From NCBI RefSeq assembly GCF_030009775.1, contig NZ_JASCTH010000040.1, positions 32,356 through 96,355 on the forward strand: a stretch of 64,000 bases of DNA, in the 5' to 3' direction. The stretch comes from Actinoplanes sandaracinus. Lineage in GTDB: Bacteria > Actinomycetota > Actinomycetes > Mycobacteriales > Micromonosporaceae. Both the position numbers and the translations under genes were made by a program. Positions 44,265 to 52,739 of the stretch are shown piece after piece (position 1 is the first letter of the stretch; each line of letters opens with the position of its first letter). The notes below the pieces were generated by a model, which searched no databases, was not told where the DNA came from, and saw only the letters and a program-made list of their open reading frames with translations.

Positions 44265-44551
44265 ACGCCCCCCGGTGAGCCGTTGCGCGTGCCGAAGTCA
44301 CACTCGCGCAGCCGCCAGTCATAGAGGATCGGGATGCCGGTGTCACCGAACGCGATCTCTGCCGTCTCCGCCGCGCGACGCAGGTCCGAGGTGAACACCG
44401 CGTCGATACCGCTGTCACGCCGGCGTCGGCCCATGTCGGCGGCGTTCGCTCGGCCCTGCTCGCACCGGCGCCCGGGAAGCCAACCCGTGGCGATGCCACG
44501 CTCGTTGTCCTCGCTCAGCGCATGGGTCTCGAACACGATCTCGATCGGCAT
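44265..44551 (-). pseudogene. 5' part of a histidine phosphatase gene
   Basis: About 95 codons from ATG 44551: PIEIVFETHALSEDNERGIATGWLPGRRCEQGRANAADMGRRRRDSGIDAVFTSDLRRAAETAEIAFGDTGIPILYDWRLRECDFGTRNGS. This is the N-terminal half of an actinobacterial histidine phosphatase (ETH in place of RHG, later TSDLRRAxETAEIAF). After NGS the frame runs into unrelated DNA antisense to the membrane gene, so the C-terminal half is missing. The Tn3 element inserted 16 bp upstream of the start codon. Confidence 0.75.
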
Positions 44552-44561
44552 CACGCGACGC

Positions 44562-44566
44562 TACCG
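44562..44566. repeat. target-site duplication TACCG (left)
   Basis: Identical to 51445-51449 on the other side of the element; 5 bp is the Tn3-family norm. Confidence 0.85.
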
Positions 44567-44603
44567 GGGAGTTAGCCAAGGTACGGCGGAAACCGGCAAT
44601 AGG
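44567..44603 (+). repeat. left terminal inverted repeat of Tn3 element
   Basis: Begins GGGAGTTAGCCAAGG and ends AACCGGCAATAGG; 22 inner bases identical to the right repeat, four differences in the outer nine. Confidence 0.88.
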
Positions 44604-44735
44604 TTGAGCGGTTCCTGTGTTTGCGCTGGTGAGGGCCGTGGGCCCGTGTGATCGATCCGGATCGTCGGCATAGTTGATCTTTTGGTATGTTCCTCGATCC
44701 GTATGGGTTGATCTTTACGGGTCTGGGGTTGTGGC
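44604..44735. other. transposon left arm upstream of tnpA
   Basis: Non-coding; contains several ATAGTTGATC/GGGTTGATC repeats (44670, 44706) that may be transposase subterminal sites. Confidence 0.35.
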
Positions 44736-47700
44736 GTGGCGTCGATCGAGCGGACCGCGTATCCGCGGTTCAAGCGCTTCCTGTCGGCCCGGGAGTTGCA
44801 CGTGTTCTACACGCCGCAGCCGGAGGAGATCGCGTGGGCGAGTGGGCAGGTGCGCTCGGACAGTCATCTGCTGGCGTTCGTGGTGCAGCTGAAGTGTTTC
44901 AGCCGGATGGGGTACTTCCCGCGCCTGGATGATGTCCCGGAGGCGGTGATGGCCCACATCCGCCGGGATCTGGGCTTGGGTGAGGACGTCGTCGCGGTGT
45001 ACGACTCGGATCGGACCCGGGGCCACCATCGGATGTTGATCCGGCGGCGTAGCGAGGTCGTGTCGGACATGCCCGCGGCCCGGGCGGTGGCCGCTGCGGC
45101 GATCCGGGAGGCGGCGGGGCGTAAGAACGATCCGGCCGATTTGATCAACGTGGCGTTGGAGAAGCTGGTCGAGGGTTCGTTCGAGCTGCCGGGGTACTCG
45201 ACGTTGGACGAGATGGCCGCGCAGATCCGTGAGGAGGTCAACTCGGCGATCTTCGCACTGGTCGCCGGCCGGATCGGCCCGGCGGGTGTGGCCGCGCTGG
45301 ACCGGATGCTGGTCGCCGGCGGTGCGGGGAGCAAGAGCGACTACAACCGGTTGAAGCGGACCGCGCCGCGGCCGTCGTGGACGAACTACCGCCTGCAGAT
45401 CGAGCATCTGCGCTGGGTGGACAGTCTCGGCGACTCCCGGTCCTGGTGGGAGGGGATCGCGCGATCGAAGATCGCCGACTTCGCGGGTGAGGGGGAGGCC
45501 GGCGACGCCGCGGTGCTGGGGGACTACGGGGACGCGAAACGTATCGCGATTCTGGCGGCGATGGTCTACGCCGCGCAGCAGCGGGCCCGCGACGACACGG
45601 CGGAGATGTTCTGCCGGCGGGTCGCGACGTTGACGAAACGGGCCCGGCTGGAGCTGGAGGAGCTGAAGAAGCAGCAGCAGAAGGTCACCGAGGCGCTGAT
45701 CGTCAACTACCGGCAGGTCCTGGAACATCTGGACCCGCTGGGCCCGGCCGCGGCGCAGCACGCCGCGGCGCTGGAGATGGCCCGTAAGACCGTCGAGGCC
45801 GTGGGTGGTTTCCCGGAAGAACTCGGCCGGATCGACGCGGTCCGGGCGACGCACGGCGACAACCATGTGCCGCTGGTGGCCCGGCACTTCCGCAAGGACC
45901 GGTCGTCGATGCTGGCGACGGTCGGCGTCCTGGATCTGGAGGCGACCAGCGCGGACCGCAGCGTGTTACAGCTGCTGGACTACATGCGCGAGCACACGAT
46001 GCTGACCCGCGACCACATTCCCGACCGCATTGCGGTGTTCGACGAGACCGGCCGGCCGGTGACCGATCCGGAGACGGGTGAGCAGCGGGTCCACGTTTTC
46101 GACACGTCGTTCGCCTCGGAGAACTGGAACAAGTCGGTCCGGGACCGGGCCCGGCCGGGGATGTTCGTGCGCCGGCACCTGGAGGCGTGCGTGCTGACCT
46201 ATCTGGCGGAGGAGTTGCGCACCGGGGACATCGCGGTGACCGGTGCGCAGGCGTACGCGAACTGGGCCGACCAGCTGCTCACTCCGGCGGAGGTGGCCGT
46301 CATGCTGCCCGGCTTCTGCGCCGAGGTCGGCATCCCGGCCAGCGCAGCCGGGTTCCGCGCGGACCTGCACGAGCGCCTCGATACGCAGTGCCGGGCGACC
46401 GACGCCGCGTATCCGGACCTGGCCGACTTCACGATCGATGAGTTCGGCCGGCCGTCGCTCAAGCAGTTCCGGGCGGCGCCGCCCACGCCGTCGGCGCAGG
46501 CTTTGGCCCTGGCGGTGCGGGATCGGATGCCGGAGCGCACGCTGATGGGGATCCTGGCCCGGACCGGGCACTGGCTGGAGTGGTGGCGCCGGTTCTCCCC
46601 GGTGTCCGGCTCGGACCCGAAGCTGAAGGACCCGTTCGTGCGCTACATCCTGACCACGTTCACCTACGGTACGAACCTGGGGCCGGCGCAGGCCGCCCGG
46701 CACATCGCCGGCGTCACCGCACATGAGCTGGCCACCACGTCGGCGCGGCACGTCACGATCGGCAAGCTGAACAAGGCGATCGCCGACGTCGTCGACGCGT
46801 TCACCGAGCTGGACCTGATCAAGGTGTGGGGTGACGGGTCGGTGGTCGCGGCGGACGGCACCCAGGTCGACACGTTCATCGACAACCTCCTGGCGGAGAC
46901 GTCGATCCGGTATGGCGGAACCGGGGGTATCGCGTACCACTACGTGTCGGACACCTACATCGCGTTGTTCTCCAAGTTCATCCCGGTCGGGGTGTGGGAG
47001 GCCGTGCACATCATCCAGGGCCTGCTCGACCAGCAGTCGACGGTGAAGCCGGGCACGATCCACGCCGACACCCAGGGCCAGGCCCTGCCGGTCTATGCCC
47101 TCGCCCATCTGTGCGGGTTCGAGCTGATGCCGCGGGTGCGTAACTGGAAGGACCTGAACTTCTACCGGGTGTCCGCGGCCACCCGGTTCCGGCACATCGA
47201 GGCGCTGTTCGGCGAGCCCGGCCGCAACGTCATCGACTGGGACCTGATCGAACGCCACTACGACGACCTGATGCGCGTCGTGCTGTCGGTGGCCGCGGGG
47301 AAGATCTCGAGCGTGACGTTGCTGCGCCGGCTGTCGACCTACTCACGGCGCAACAACTTCTACAAGGCGTTCCGCGAGGTCGGCCGGGTCATCCGTACCA
47401 TCCAGCTACTTCGCTACTTGTCGGACCCGCAGCTACGCCGGCGGACCACCGCGGCGACGAACAAGGTCGAGTCCTACAACAACTTCTCCGCCTGGTGCCG
47501 GTTCGGCAACGAGGGCCGGGTCCGCGACAACGACCCCGCCGAGCAGGAGAAACACATCAAGTTCTCCACCCTGCTGACCAACGCGGTCATCTTCCACACC
47601 ACCCTGGACATGATGAGCGTGCTGCGGCAACTCGCCGTCGAGGGCTGGGAGATCAGCCCGGAGGACCTGGCGGTGCTGTCGCCGTACCAGACGATGCGGA

Positions 47701-47804
47701 TCAACCGGTTCGGCGTCTACGCCACCGACGAAATCACCGTGACCCCGGAGCAGTACGACGCGCACCTGCCCGACATCGACCTCACCCTCGAACCCGTGGG
47801 CTGA
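44736..47804 (+). CDS. tnpA: Tn3-family transposase TnpA
   Basis: A 1022-residue DDE transposase. The DUF4158-type N-terminal DNA-binding region (TAYPRFKRFLSARELHVFYTPQPEEIAWA...LKCFSRMGYFPRLDDVP) is followed by the catalytic part: D700 (VWGDGSVVAADGTQVD), D778 (HADTQGQALPVYAL) and E912 (TNKVESYNNFSAWCRFG). FSKFIPVGVWEAVHIIQGLL also matches the family. Full length, no lesions. It binds the 37-bp ends and makes cointegrates resolved by the neighbouring recombinase. Start GTG 44736. Confidence 0.95.
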   Translation: MASIERTAYPRFKRFLSARELHVFYTPQPEEIAWASGQVRSDSHLLAFVVQLKCFSRMGYFPRLDDVPEAVMAHIRRDLGLGEDVVAVYDSDRTRGHHRMLIRRRSEVVSDMPAARAVAAAAIREAAGRKNDPADLINVALEKLVEGSFELPGYSTLDEMAAQIREEVNSAIFALVAGRIGPAGVAALDRMLVAGGAGSKSDYNRLKRTAPRPSWTNYRLQIEHLRWVDSLGDSRSWWEGIARSKIADFAGEGEAGDAAVLGDYGDAKRIAILAAMVYAAQQRARDDTAEMFCRRVATLTKRARLELEELKKQQQKVTEALIVNYRQVLEHLDPLGPAAAQHAAALEMARKTVEAVGGFPEELGRIDAVRATHGDNHVPLVARHFRKDRSSMLATVGVLDLEATSADRSVLQLLDYMREHTMLTRDHIPDRIAVFDETGRPVTDPETGEQRVHVFDTSFASENWNKSVRDRARPGMFVRRHLEACVLTYLAEELRTGDIAVTGAQAYANWADQLLTPAEVAVMLPGFCAEVGIPASAAGFRADLHERLDTQCRATDAAYPDLADFTIDEFGRPSLKQFRAAPPTPSAQALALAVRDRMPERTLMGILARTGHWLEWWRRFSPVSGSDPKLKDPFVRYILTTFTYGTNLGPAQAARHIAGVTAHELATTSARHVTIGKLNKAIADVVDAFTELDLIKVWGDGSVVAADGTQVDTFIDNLLAETSIRYGGTGGIAYHYVSDTYIALFSKFIPVGVWEAVHIIQGLLDQQSTVKPGTIHADTQGQALPVYALAHLCGFELMPRVRNWKDLNFYRVSAATRFRHIEALFGEPGRNVIDWDLIERHYDDLMRVVLSVAAGKISSVTLLRRLSTYSRRNNFYKAFREVGRVIRTIQLLRYLSDPQLRRRTTAATNKVESYNNFSAWCRFGNEGRVRDNDPAEQEKHIKFSTLLTNAVIFHTTLDMMSVLRQLAVEGWEISPEDLAVLSPYQTMRINRFGVYATDEITVTPEQYDAHLPDIDLTLEPVG

Positions 47805-47823
47805 CCACGGTGCGGTGGTGTGC

Positions 47824-48426
47824 CTATCGGCCGGTGAGGTGGGCAGCCAGTTCGGCGCGGTCGTCGATGAGTTTGTAGATGGTCGGACGCGACACCGTGA
47901 AGTGCCGGGCGATGCCGGTGACGTTCCAGACCGGCCGGTCGTCGGGGCCGCGCTCGTCGAGCATCTGGTAGACCTGCTTGATCTGGCGCATGGACAGCTT
48001 GTGCGGGCGCCCGCCGTTGCGGCCGCGGTTGGTGGTGGCGGCCAGGCCCTCCCGGGTGCCCTCCACGATCAGTTCCCGGTTGAACTCGTCGAACGCCCCG
48101 AGCAGGTGGAACATGAGCCGGCCGGTGGAGGTGGAGGTGTCGATGTCCTGCTGGGTGACCTTCAGGTCCACGCCGCGCTCGCGCAGGTCACCGGTGAGAC
48201 TGATCAGGTGTTTGAGGCTGCGGAACAGCCGCGACAGCCGGGTGATCACGAGGGTGTCGCCGCGGCGGAGCCGGGCCAGGGCCTTGTCCAATTCCGGGCG
48301 GCTGGCGGTCTTGCCCGACACTCCTTCGTCGATGTAGATCTCCTCGCAGCCGGCCTCGGCCAGTAGCTGACGTTGGCCGACGGAGTTCTGCTCGCGGGTC
48401 GAGACCCGGGCGTAGCCGATCCTCAT
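47824..48426 (-). CDS. tnpR: serine resolvase TnpR
   Basis: A 200-residue resolvase/invertase-family recombinase. The catalytic serine is S9 in RIGYARVSTREQN, followed by the D/E and R residues (VSGKTASRPELDKALARLRRGDTLVITRLSRLFRSLKHLI). The C-terminal HTH is WNVTGIARHFTVSRPTIYKLI. It resolves cointegrates at a res site. ATG 48426 starts with MRIGYARVST; a six-residue longer frame is not needed. Convergent with tnpA. Confidence 0.95.
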   Translation of the reverse strand: MRIGYARVSTREQNSVGQRQLLAEAGCEEIYIDEGVSGKTASRPELDKALARLRRGDTLVITRLSRLFRSLKHLISLTGDLRERGVDLKVTQQDIDTSTSTGRLMFHLLGAFDEFNRELIVEGTREGLAATTNRGRNGGRPHKLSMRQIKQVYQMLDERGPDDRPVWNVTGIARHFTVSRPTIYKLIDDRAELAAHLTGR

Positions 48427-48570
48427 CGGCCGAGTGTAAAGCAATCACGGTTCTGCAAGCCGTGTTTGCTGACAAGACATTTGTTGACACGTGTTTCCTT
48501 ACACTCCACCTGGACGTTCGCAAGGTCTGGTCTTGAGCCGGGTGTAACGAAAACACGTTCGAGATTCTTT
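48427..48570. promoter_or_regulatory. putative res site upstream of tnpR
   Basis: AT-rich for this genome, with several TGT...ACA half sites: GAGTGTAAAGCAATC, GTGTTTGCTGACAAGACA, TTTGTTGACACGTG, CCTTACACTC, GTGTAACGAAAACACG and TTTGACACTC. Tn3-type res sites hold three resolvase sites of this kind in front of tnpR. Exact sub-sites cannot be assigned by eye. Confidence 0.55.
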
Positions 48571-48802
48571 GACACTCAGGGCTGGCGCCCCTACCCGGAG
48601 ACGGCGCGGACCCTGCCAGCACCGGCATGTCCAGATCGTGAGCACCACATCCAGTCGGGCTCGACAGGTGTGCCGTGGGACTGGGGTGGGTACTGTGGGA
48701 AGTCTTCACTGCTGGTCTTCTTCGTGCGTGTCGTTCGTGATCCGCCGGTCCTTGGTGACGTGCCGGGTCACGTGGGTGCCCGGGGATCGGCTGGCGTATT
48801 CG
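48571..48802. other. upstream region of the GAF-ANTAR gene
   Basis: An open frame runs through it in phase with the next gene but has no family signal and weak codon bias. Probably promoter DNA. Confidence 0.35.
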
Positions 48803-49531
48803 ATGACCGGTTCGTCGACGGACCCGTCGTGGCTGGCGGAGTTCCAGCAGCTACTGATCGACACCGAGGATCTGCAGGACTTCCTGACCGAGGTCACGGT
48901 CCGCGTTGGCCGGGCGATGCCCGGTGTCTCCTGTGGTCTCACGGTGCGCGGTGACGGTATTCAGCAGACCGTGGCCGGCAGCGACGACTACGCCCGCGGC
49001 ATCGACGCCATTCAGTACGCCCATCAGGAAGGTCCTTGCCTGGCCGCGAGTGACACCGGTGAGATCCATACCATCGGCGATCTGAACGAGGAGGCCCGCT
49101 GGCCGCGGTTCACACCCGTGGCCGGGGCCCGAGGTTTGGGTAGCGTGTTGTCGTTGCCGGTGGGGGTGGGCGAGACGATCGGGGCGCTGAACCTGTACGC
49201 CCGCGTCCCGCGTTTCTTCGACGCCGGCCGGCGTGAGCAGGCAGTCGCTTTCGCTGGCACGGTGACCGGCGCGATCACCCTCGCGGTACGCATGGCCCGC
49301 GAGCAACGGCTCAACCGTGACCTGCACCGAACCCTGCAGACGCGGTCGGTCATCAATCAGGCGATCGGGGTGCTGATGGCCCAGCACCGGTGTAACGCCG
49401 AGCAGGCCTTCGCCATGCTGAGCCGGGCGTCGCAGCAGCGTAACGTCAAGGTGCGGGTCATCGCCGCGCGGATCGTCACCTCGGTCAGCGGCGGACCTCC
49501 GACCGATGCCCCGTTCGGGCCGCAGGCCTGA
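48803..49531 (+). CDS. GAF-ANTAR regulator (transposon passenger)
   Basis: A 242-residue protein. Residues about 15-155 are a GAF sensor domain (CGLTVRGDGIQQTVAGSDDYARGIDAIQYAHQEGPCLAASDTGE, GLGSVLSLPVGVGETIGALNLYARVPRFF). Residues about 175-232 are an ANTAR RNA-binding domain (LHRTLQTRSVINQAIGVLMAQHRCNAEQAFAMLSRASQQRNVKVRVIAARIV), which typically binds paired hairpins to prevent transcription termination. The GAF ligand is unknown. It is carried inside the Tn3 element, opposite in strand to the two partner-switching genes. ATG 48803 chosen; a GTG at 48776 is possible. Confidence 0.87.
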   Translation: MTGSSTDPSWLAEFQQLLIDTEDLQDFLTEVTVRVGRAMPGVSCGLTVRGDGIQQTVAGSDDYARGIDAIQYAHQEGPCLAASDTGEIHTIGDLNEEARWPRFTPVAGARGLGSVLSLPVGVGETIGALNLYARVPRFFDAGRREQAVAFAGTVTGAITLAVRMAREQRLNRDLHRTLQTRSVINQAIGVLMAQHRCNAEQAFAMLSRASQQRNVKVRVIAARIVTSVSGGPPTDAPFGPQA

Positions 49532-49546
49532 CGCTTGCCGGGTGCG

Positions 49547-50167
49547 TCAGCAATCGTGGTCGCGGGAATTCGGCGGCCGCTGTTCGCGGTGTTCCAGGTT
49601 GTGCTCGCGCTGATTGGCGAGGTCCTCGCGGATGTCTTCCCAGTCCTGGTGCGCAGCGACCCGGTCCTGGCGTTCGGCGAGAAGATGGTCGCGTTCGTCG
49701 GCGAGCAGCTCCCGGTCGTCGGCGAGCGCCTCCCGCTCGTCGAGCTGCTGTTCGCGCCCGCTGGGCGTGGCCGGGCCGGGCGGCTGGAGCGCGGCTGATG
49801 GCTGATCGGTGCCCAGGTCGGCGTCGGCGCCGAGGAGCAGGCCGGTGGTGTCGGTCAGGTCCGTCAGACACCGCAGCGACGCGCCGGGCCCGCGCAGGGT
49901 GAAGGTGACGCCGTGGCCGGTGCACGTGTGCCGGGTCCGCAGCAGCGCGCGCAGGCCGGCGACGTCGACGAAGTCGAGCTCGGCGACATCGATCACGACG
50001 TGCCGGATGGCCGGGGTCAACGCCACGGTGATCGGATCGCCCGCAGCCACCGTCTCGAAAGCCAGATCACCGGCCACGGTGATGATCAGCACGCTGCCGG
50101 CATGGTGGGCAGCCACGGTGAGCACCCGCGGTCGCGGCCCGCGTCGCTGATCATCAGGACTGCTCAT
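49547..50167 (-). CDS. STAS-domain anti-sigma antagonist with charged coiled coil
   Basis: A 206-residue protein. Residues 15-125 form a STAS domain (LIITVAGDLAFETVAAGDPITVALTPAIRHVVIDVAELDFVDVAGLRALLRTRHTCTGHGVTFTLRGPGASLRCLTDL); the usual phospho-acceptor serine after DFVD is V here, as D-V-A-G instead of D-S-S-G. A proline linker leads to an acidic-basic heptad tail (DEREALADDRELLADERDHLLAERQD), very likely a coiled coil. Partner-switching role suggested by fusion and coupling with the HATPase gene (4-bp overlap). Confidence 0.82.
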   Translation of the reverse strand: MSSPDDQRRGPRPRVLTVAAHHAGSVLIITVAGDLAFETVAAGDPITVALTPAIRHVVIDVAELDFVDVAGLRALLRTRHTCTGHGVTFTLRGPGASLRCLTDLTDTTGLLLGADADLGTDQPSAALQPPGPATPSGREQQLDEREALADDRELLADERDHLLAERQDRVAAHQDWEDIREDLANQREHNLEHREQRPPNSRDHDC

Positions 50168-50946
50168 GATTCGTTACGACCTCCGTCCACGGCCAGGGTG
50201 GCCCACACAACTTTGCCCTCCACGCACGGCAGCGCACCCCACGCGGTGGCCGCGCGGCGAACCAGGCGCAGCCCGGCGCCGCGCTGCTCGACCGGGCTGC
50301 CCGGCCGGTCCAGGTCGTGCTCGATCAGCTGCGGCAGGCGCGCGGTGAAGTCCTGCACCGCCAGATGCAGCACCGGGCCCCGCAGCGAAACCACGGCCAC
50401 GACGTCGGTACCGGCGTGCTCGACCGCGTTGGCCGTCAGCTCCGACATGACCAGCCGGGCCGCAGTGACAAGGTGGGCCATGTCCCAGACATGGCAGGCA
50501 TCCTCCGCCAGGCTCCGCGCGGTGACCGCCGCACCCGGCTCACTCGGCAGGCGCAACTGCCGGCGCTGCGTCCACGGCACCCGCCCCAACCGAGCGCGCG
50601 CCTCACGGACACTGCCGGCGGTCTGGATCTCTGCGCCGTCCAGCCGTGGGCGCACCGGCTCCGCGACCCCACACAGGATCAGCTCGCTGGCCGGGCACCG
50701 GGCGGCGGTGTAGCGGGCCGCGGTGTGCCAGGTCGCCACCGACTCTGCCGCCGGGTCGCTCAGCCCGGACAAGTCCACCAGCACCGCCCGTGGGCACTCC
50801 GCCAGACACGCCCGCACGCTGTGCGCCGCCACCGTGCGCAGCCCCGGGTCCCAACTCCCGCGCACGAACACCTCGGTGACCGCGGCATCGAAATCATGCC
50901 GGACCCGCAACCGATCCGACTCCCGCACCAGAAAGCTGTTATCCAT
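50164..50946 (-). CDS. STAS-like domain fused to HATPase (RsbW-type)
   Basis: A 260-residue two-part protein. The N-terminal 110 residues are STAS-like (FDAAVTEVFVRGSWDPGLRTVAAHSVRACLAECPRAVLVDLSGLSDPAAESVATWHTA). The C-terminal 120 residues are a GHKL-ATPase of the anti-sigma kinase type: N-box MSELTANAVEHAGTD, then LHLAVQDF and a G-box RGAGLRLVRRAAT. The two halves resemble a fused antagonist and anti-sigma factor. No sigma factor is encoded on the transposon, so it may act on host networks. First gene of the passenger pair. Confidence 0.82.
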   Translation of the reverse strand: MDNSFLVRESDRLRVRHDFDAAVTEVFVRGSWDPGLRTVAAHSVRACLAECPRAVLVDLSGLSDPAAESVATWHTAARYTAARCPASELILCGVAEPVRPRLDGAEIQTAGSVREARARLGRVPWTQRRQLRLPSEPGAAVTARSLAEDACHVWDMAHLVTAARLVMSELTANAVEHAGTDVVAVVSLRGPVLHLAVQDFTARLPQLIEHDLDRPGSPVEQRGAGLRLVRRAATAWGALPCVEGKVVWATLAVDGGRNES

Positions 50947-51407
50947 GCCGCACCCCCGCCCACCGTGCGGCCGACGCCACCACCCAGGGCAACGCCCATG
51001 ACGGCCCAGACATCGCCCAGACGCCTGCCGCGCCTCGACAGCCAGGGCCGATCATCCCCGGCCGACACCGCCGAGACAACAGCACCACAGCAACATGTTC
51101 GTTCATCGACCTCACCTCGAACACACGAGTCCCGTGCCCACGAGCGCCACGCCGATCCGCATCATTGAGTTGTGACCGCGTTCATCCCCTGCGCGGCGCA
51201 TCTATGACTGGGGACACCGACCATCGCCGGCGAGCCCAGCTTCTTGAGCACCGCCACATTCGCCCTCAACGATAGTCCCCGCAGTGACGTCGTCACCATC
51301 CCGACGACCCCGCCACAAGCCATGTCACCACATCGGCGGATGGCCCCGCCCACGGTAGACCCCGGATCTTGAGACCCCGGCCAGAAGCGCCGTCGAGGCG
51401 GCTCCGG
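50947..51407. other. transposon right arm
   Basis: 460 bp without a supported gene between the STAS-HATPase gene and the right inverted repeat. A 63-codon minus-strand frame (51162-51353, containing LRANVAVLKKLGSPAMVGVP) is open but unrecognised. This region should hold the passenger promoter. Confidence 0.4.
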
Positions 51408-51444
51408 CCTATTGCCGGTTTCCGCCGTACCTTGGTTACACCCC
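51408..51444 (-). repeat. right terminal inverted repeat of Tn3 element
   Basis: Begins CCTATTGCCGG and ends TTGGTTACACCCC; reverse complement matches the left repeat in 33 of 37 positions. Confidence 0.88.
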
Positions 51445-51449
51445 TACCG
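51445..51449. repeat. target-site duplication TACCG (right)
   Basis: Matches 44562-44566. Confidence 0.85.
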
Positions 51450-51584
51450 GCAACGCTCCAAGCGCACGTTGGTGACACGGTGGTCGTTTCACCAGGATCG
51501 AGGGCCGGTTCCTGGTGTGCGGTGGCCGTACCGGCGGCCGATTAATCGCTGTCGGGTTTTGGATCATGATGGTAGAAAGCTGCG

Positions 51585-52352
51585 GTGGAAACGAATTTGG
51601 AGTTCTCCGATCTGCTCCGGCTGATCGACGAACGATCGGCCGCCTTCCGCGCCGCGGTCGCCTCCGCTCCGAGCCTCGACGTGCCGGTCCCGACCTGTCC
51701 GGGGTGGACCCTGTTCGATCTCGTGCAGCACATCGATGTCGGGCGCCGCTTCTGGGCCGCCATCGTCACCGCGGGTCCCGCCGACGCTCCCCCGGCCAAG
51801 CCGGTGTCGGCCGCGCCCCGCGAGCGCGAGGCCCTGCTGGAGTGGCTGGCGGCAGCGACGCGGGAACTGCTCGACGCCCTGCGGGAGGCCGGCCCGGACC
51901 GGGGCTGCTGGACCTGGTGGGGTGGGTCGCAGTCGCCGCAGACCAGCGGCGCCGTCGCCCGCCACCAGCTCCAGGAGGTCGCGGTGCACACCTACGACGC
52001 CCAGCTCGCCGTGGGCGACCCGCAACCGCTGCCGAGCGAGGTGGCTCTCGACGGTGTCGACGAGTTCCTGTCCACCTGCTGCGCGGGGCCGTACTCCTGG
52101 CCGTACGATCCCGCCGTCGTCGAGTACCACGCGACCGAAGGCCGGTCCTGGCGGCTCTCGCTGTCGGCCGACGGCGTGCGCGCCGTCGACATCGCCGCCG
52201 CCGCTGACGACGCTGAGGCCGCCGCGTCCCTGAAGGCCACGGCCGGTGAGCTGGTTCTCGCCCTCTACGGCCGGGTTGCGCTGGACTCCCTGAAACTCGA
52301 CGGCGACGGACGTGTCTTCGACCTGCTCCTGGCCTGGGATCCGGACGAGTAG
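51585..52352 (+). CDS. maleylpyruvate isomerase-like (DinB-type) protein
   Basis: A 255-residue protein of the mycothiol-dependent maleylpyruvate isomerase/DinB superfamily. The N-terminal four-helix domain shows DLLRLIDERSAAFRAAV, VPTCPGWTLFDLVQHIDVGRRFWAAIV, and HQLQEVAVHTYDAQLAVG, whose H residues (HID, ARHQ, VHTYD) form the metal site. The C-terminal domain (ATAGELVLALYGR) is SCP2-like. Possibly a mycothiol S-transferase with unknown substrate. Start GTG 51585 with TAGAAA six bases before it. Confidence 0.85.
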   Translation: METNLEFSDLLRLIDERSAAFRAAVASAPSLDVPVPTCPGWTLFDLVQHIDVGRRFWAAIVTAGPADAPPAKPVSAAPREREALLEWLAAATRELLDALREAGPDRGCWTWWGGSQSPQTSGAVARHQLQEVAVHTYDAQLAVGDPQPLPSEVALDGVDEFLSTCCAGPYSWPYDPAVVEYHATEGRSWRLSLSADGVRAVDIAAAADDAEAAASLKATAGELVLALYGRVALDSLKLDGDGRVFDLLLAWDPDE

Positions 52353-52428
52353 GACGTGCCGGCGCGGCTCCCCCGCCCGCCCGGGAGCGAGGGAGCCGGG
52401 ACTTTGGGGTTGCACGCCGTCGCCGAGG

Positions 52429-52626
52429 CTACTTCCCGGCCGTGCCGGGTTTCCGGACGACGCCCGCGTAGGTCTGCGAGGGCTCATCGCCACCCTCCCT
52501 GAGCCTGTCGATGCGTGATGAGACGTACTGCCACTTCGCCCAGAACGTCGCGAGTCGCTCGCGCCCGGCGTCGTTGAGCGCGTGGAACTTGCGGGGCGGG
52601 CCCACCTCGGACGGCCGTTTCGTCAC
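52429..52626 (-). pseudogene. C-terminal remnant of a PadR-family regulator
   Basis: The frame encodes GPPRKFHALNDAGRERLATFWAKWQYVSSRIDRLREGG, matching the end of PadR winged-helix regulators (GPPRKYYxLTxxGRxxL...). The preceding HTH is missing: upstream DNA is non-coding and G/C-rich. About 65 codons remain. Confidence 0.7.
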
Positions 52627-52739
52627 CTGGACGGGCCGGGAACGGTGACGCCGCCGGCGGCTCCCGGACCGCCCAGTCCGTCGCCGTCACGGTTAGCGGA
52701 CCGCGGATCCCGGACCGCCGGCCACGGCGCCATGACCGG

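Larger units (their letters stand above)
44567..51444. mobile_element. complete Tn3-family transposon with regulatory cargo
   Basis: A 6878-bp unit bounded by 37-bp inverted repeats (33 of 37 identical) and flanked by the exact duplication TACCG. Gene order: transposase (+), resolvase (-), GAF-ANTAR (+), STAS-coiled coil (-), STAS-HATPase (-). Transposase and resolvase converge with 19 bp between them. Both are full length and all catalytic residues are present, so the element looks recently active. It sits 16 bp upstream of a truncated histidine phosphatase gene. The passengers are signalling proteins rather than resistance genes. Confidence 0.9.

Noticed and set aside
44212..44394. Plus-strand ORF inside the phosphatase remnant
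   Set aside because: Antisense to recognisable phosphatase codons.
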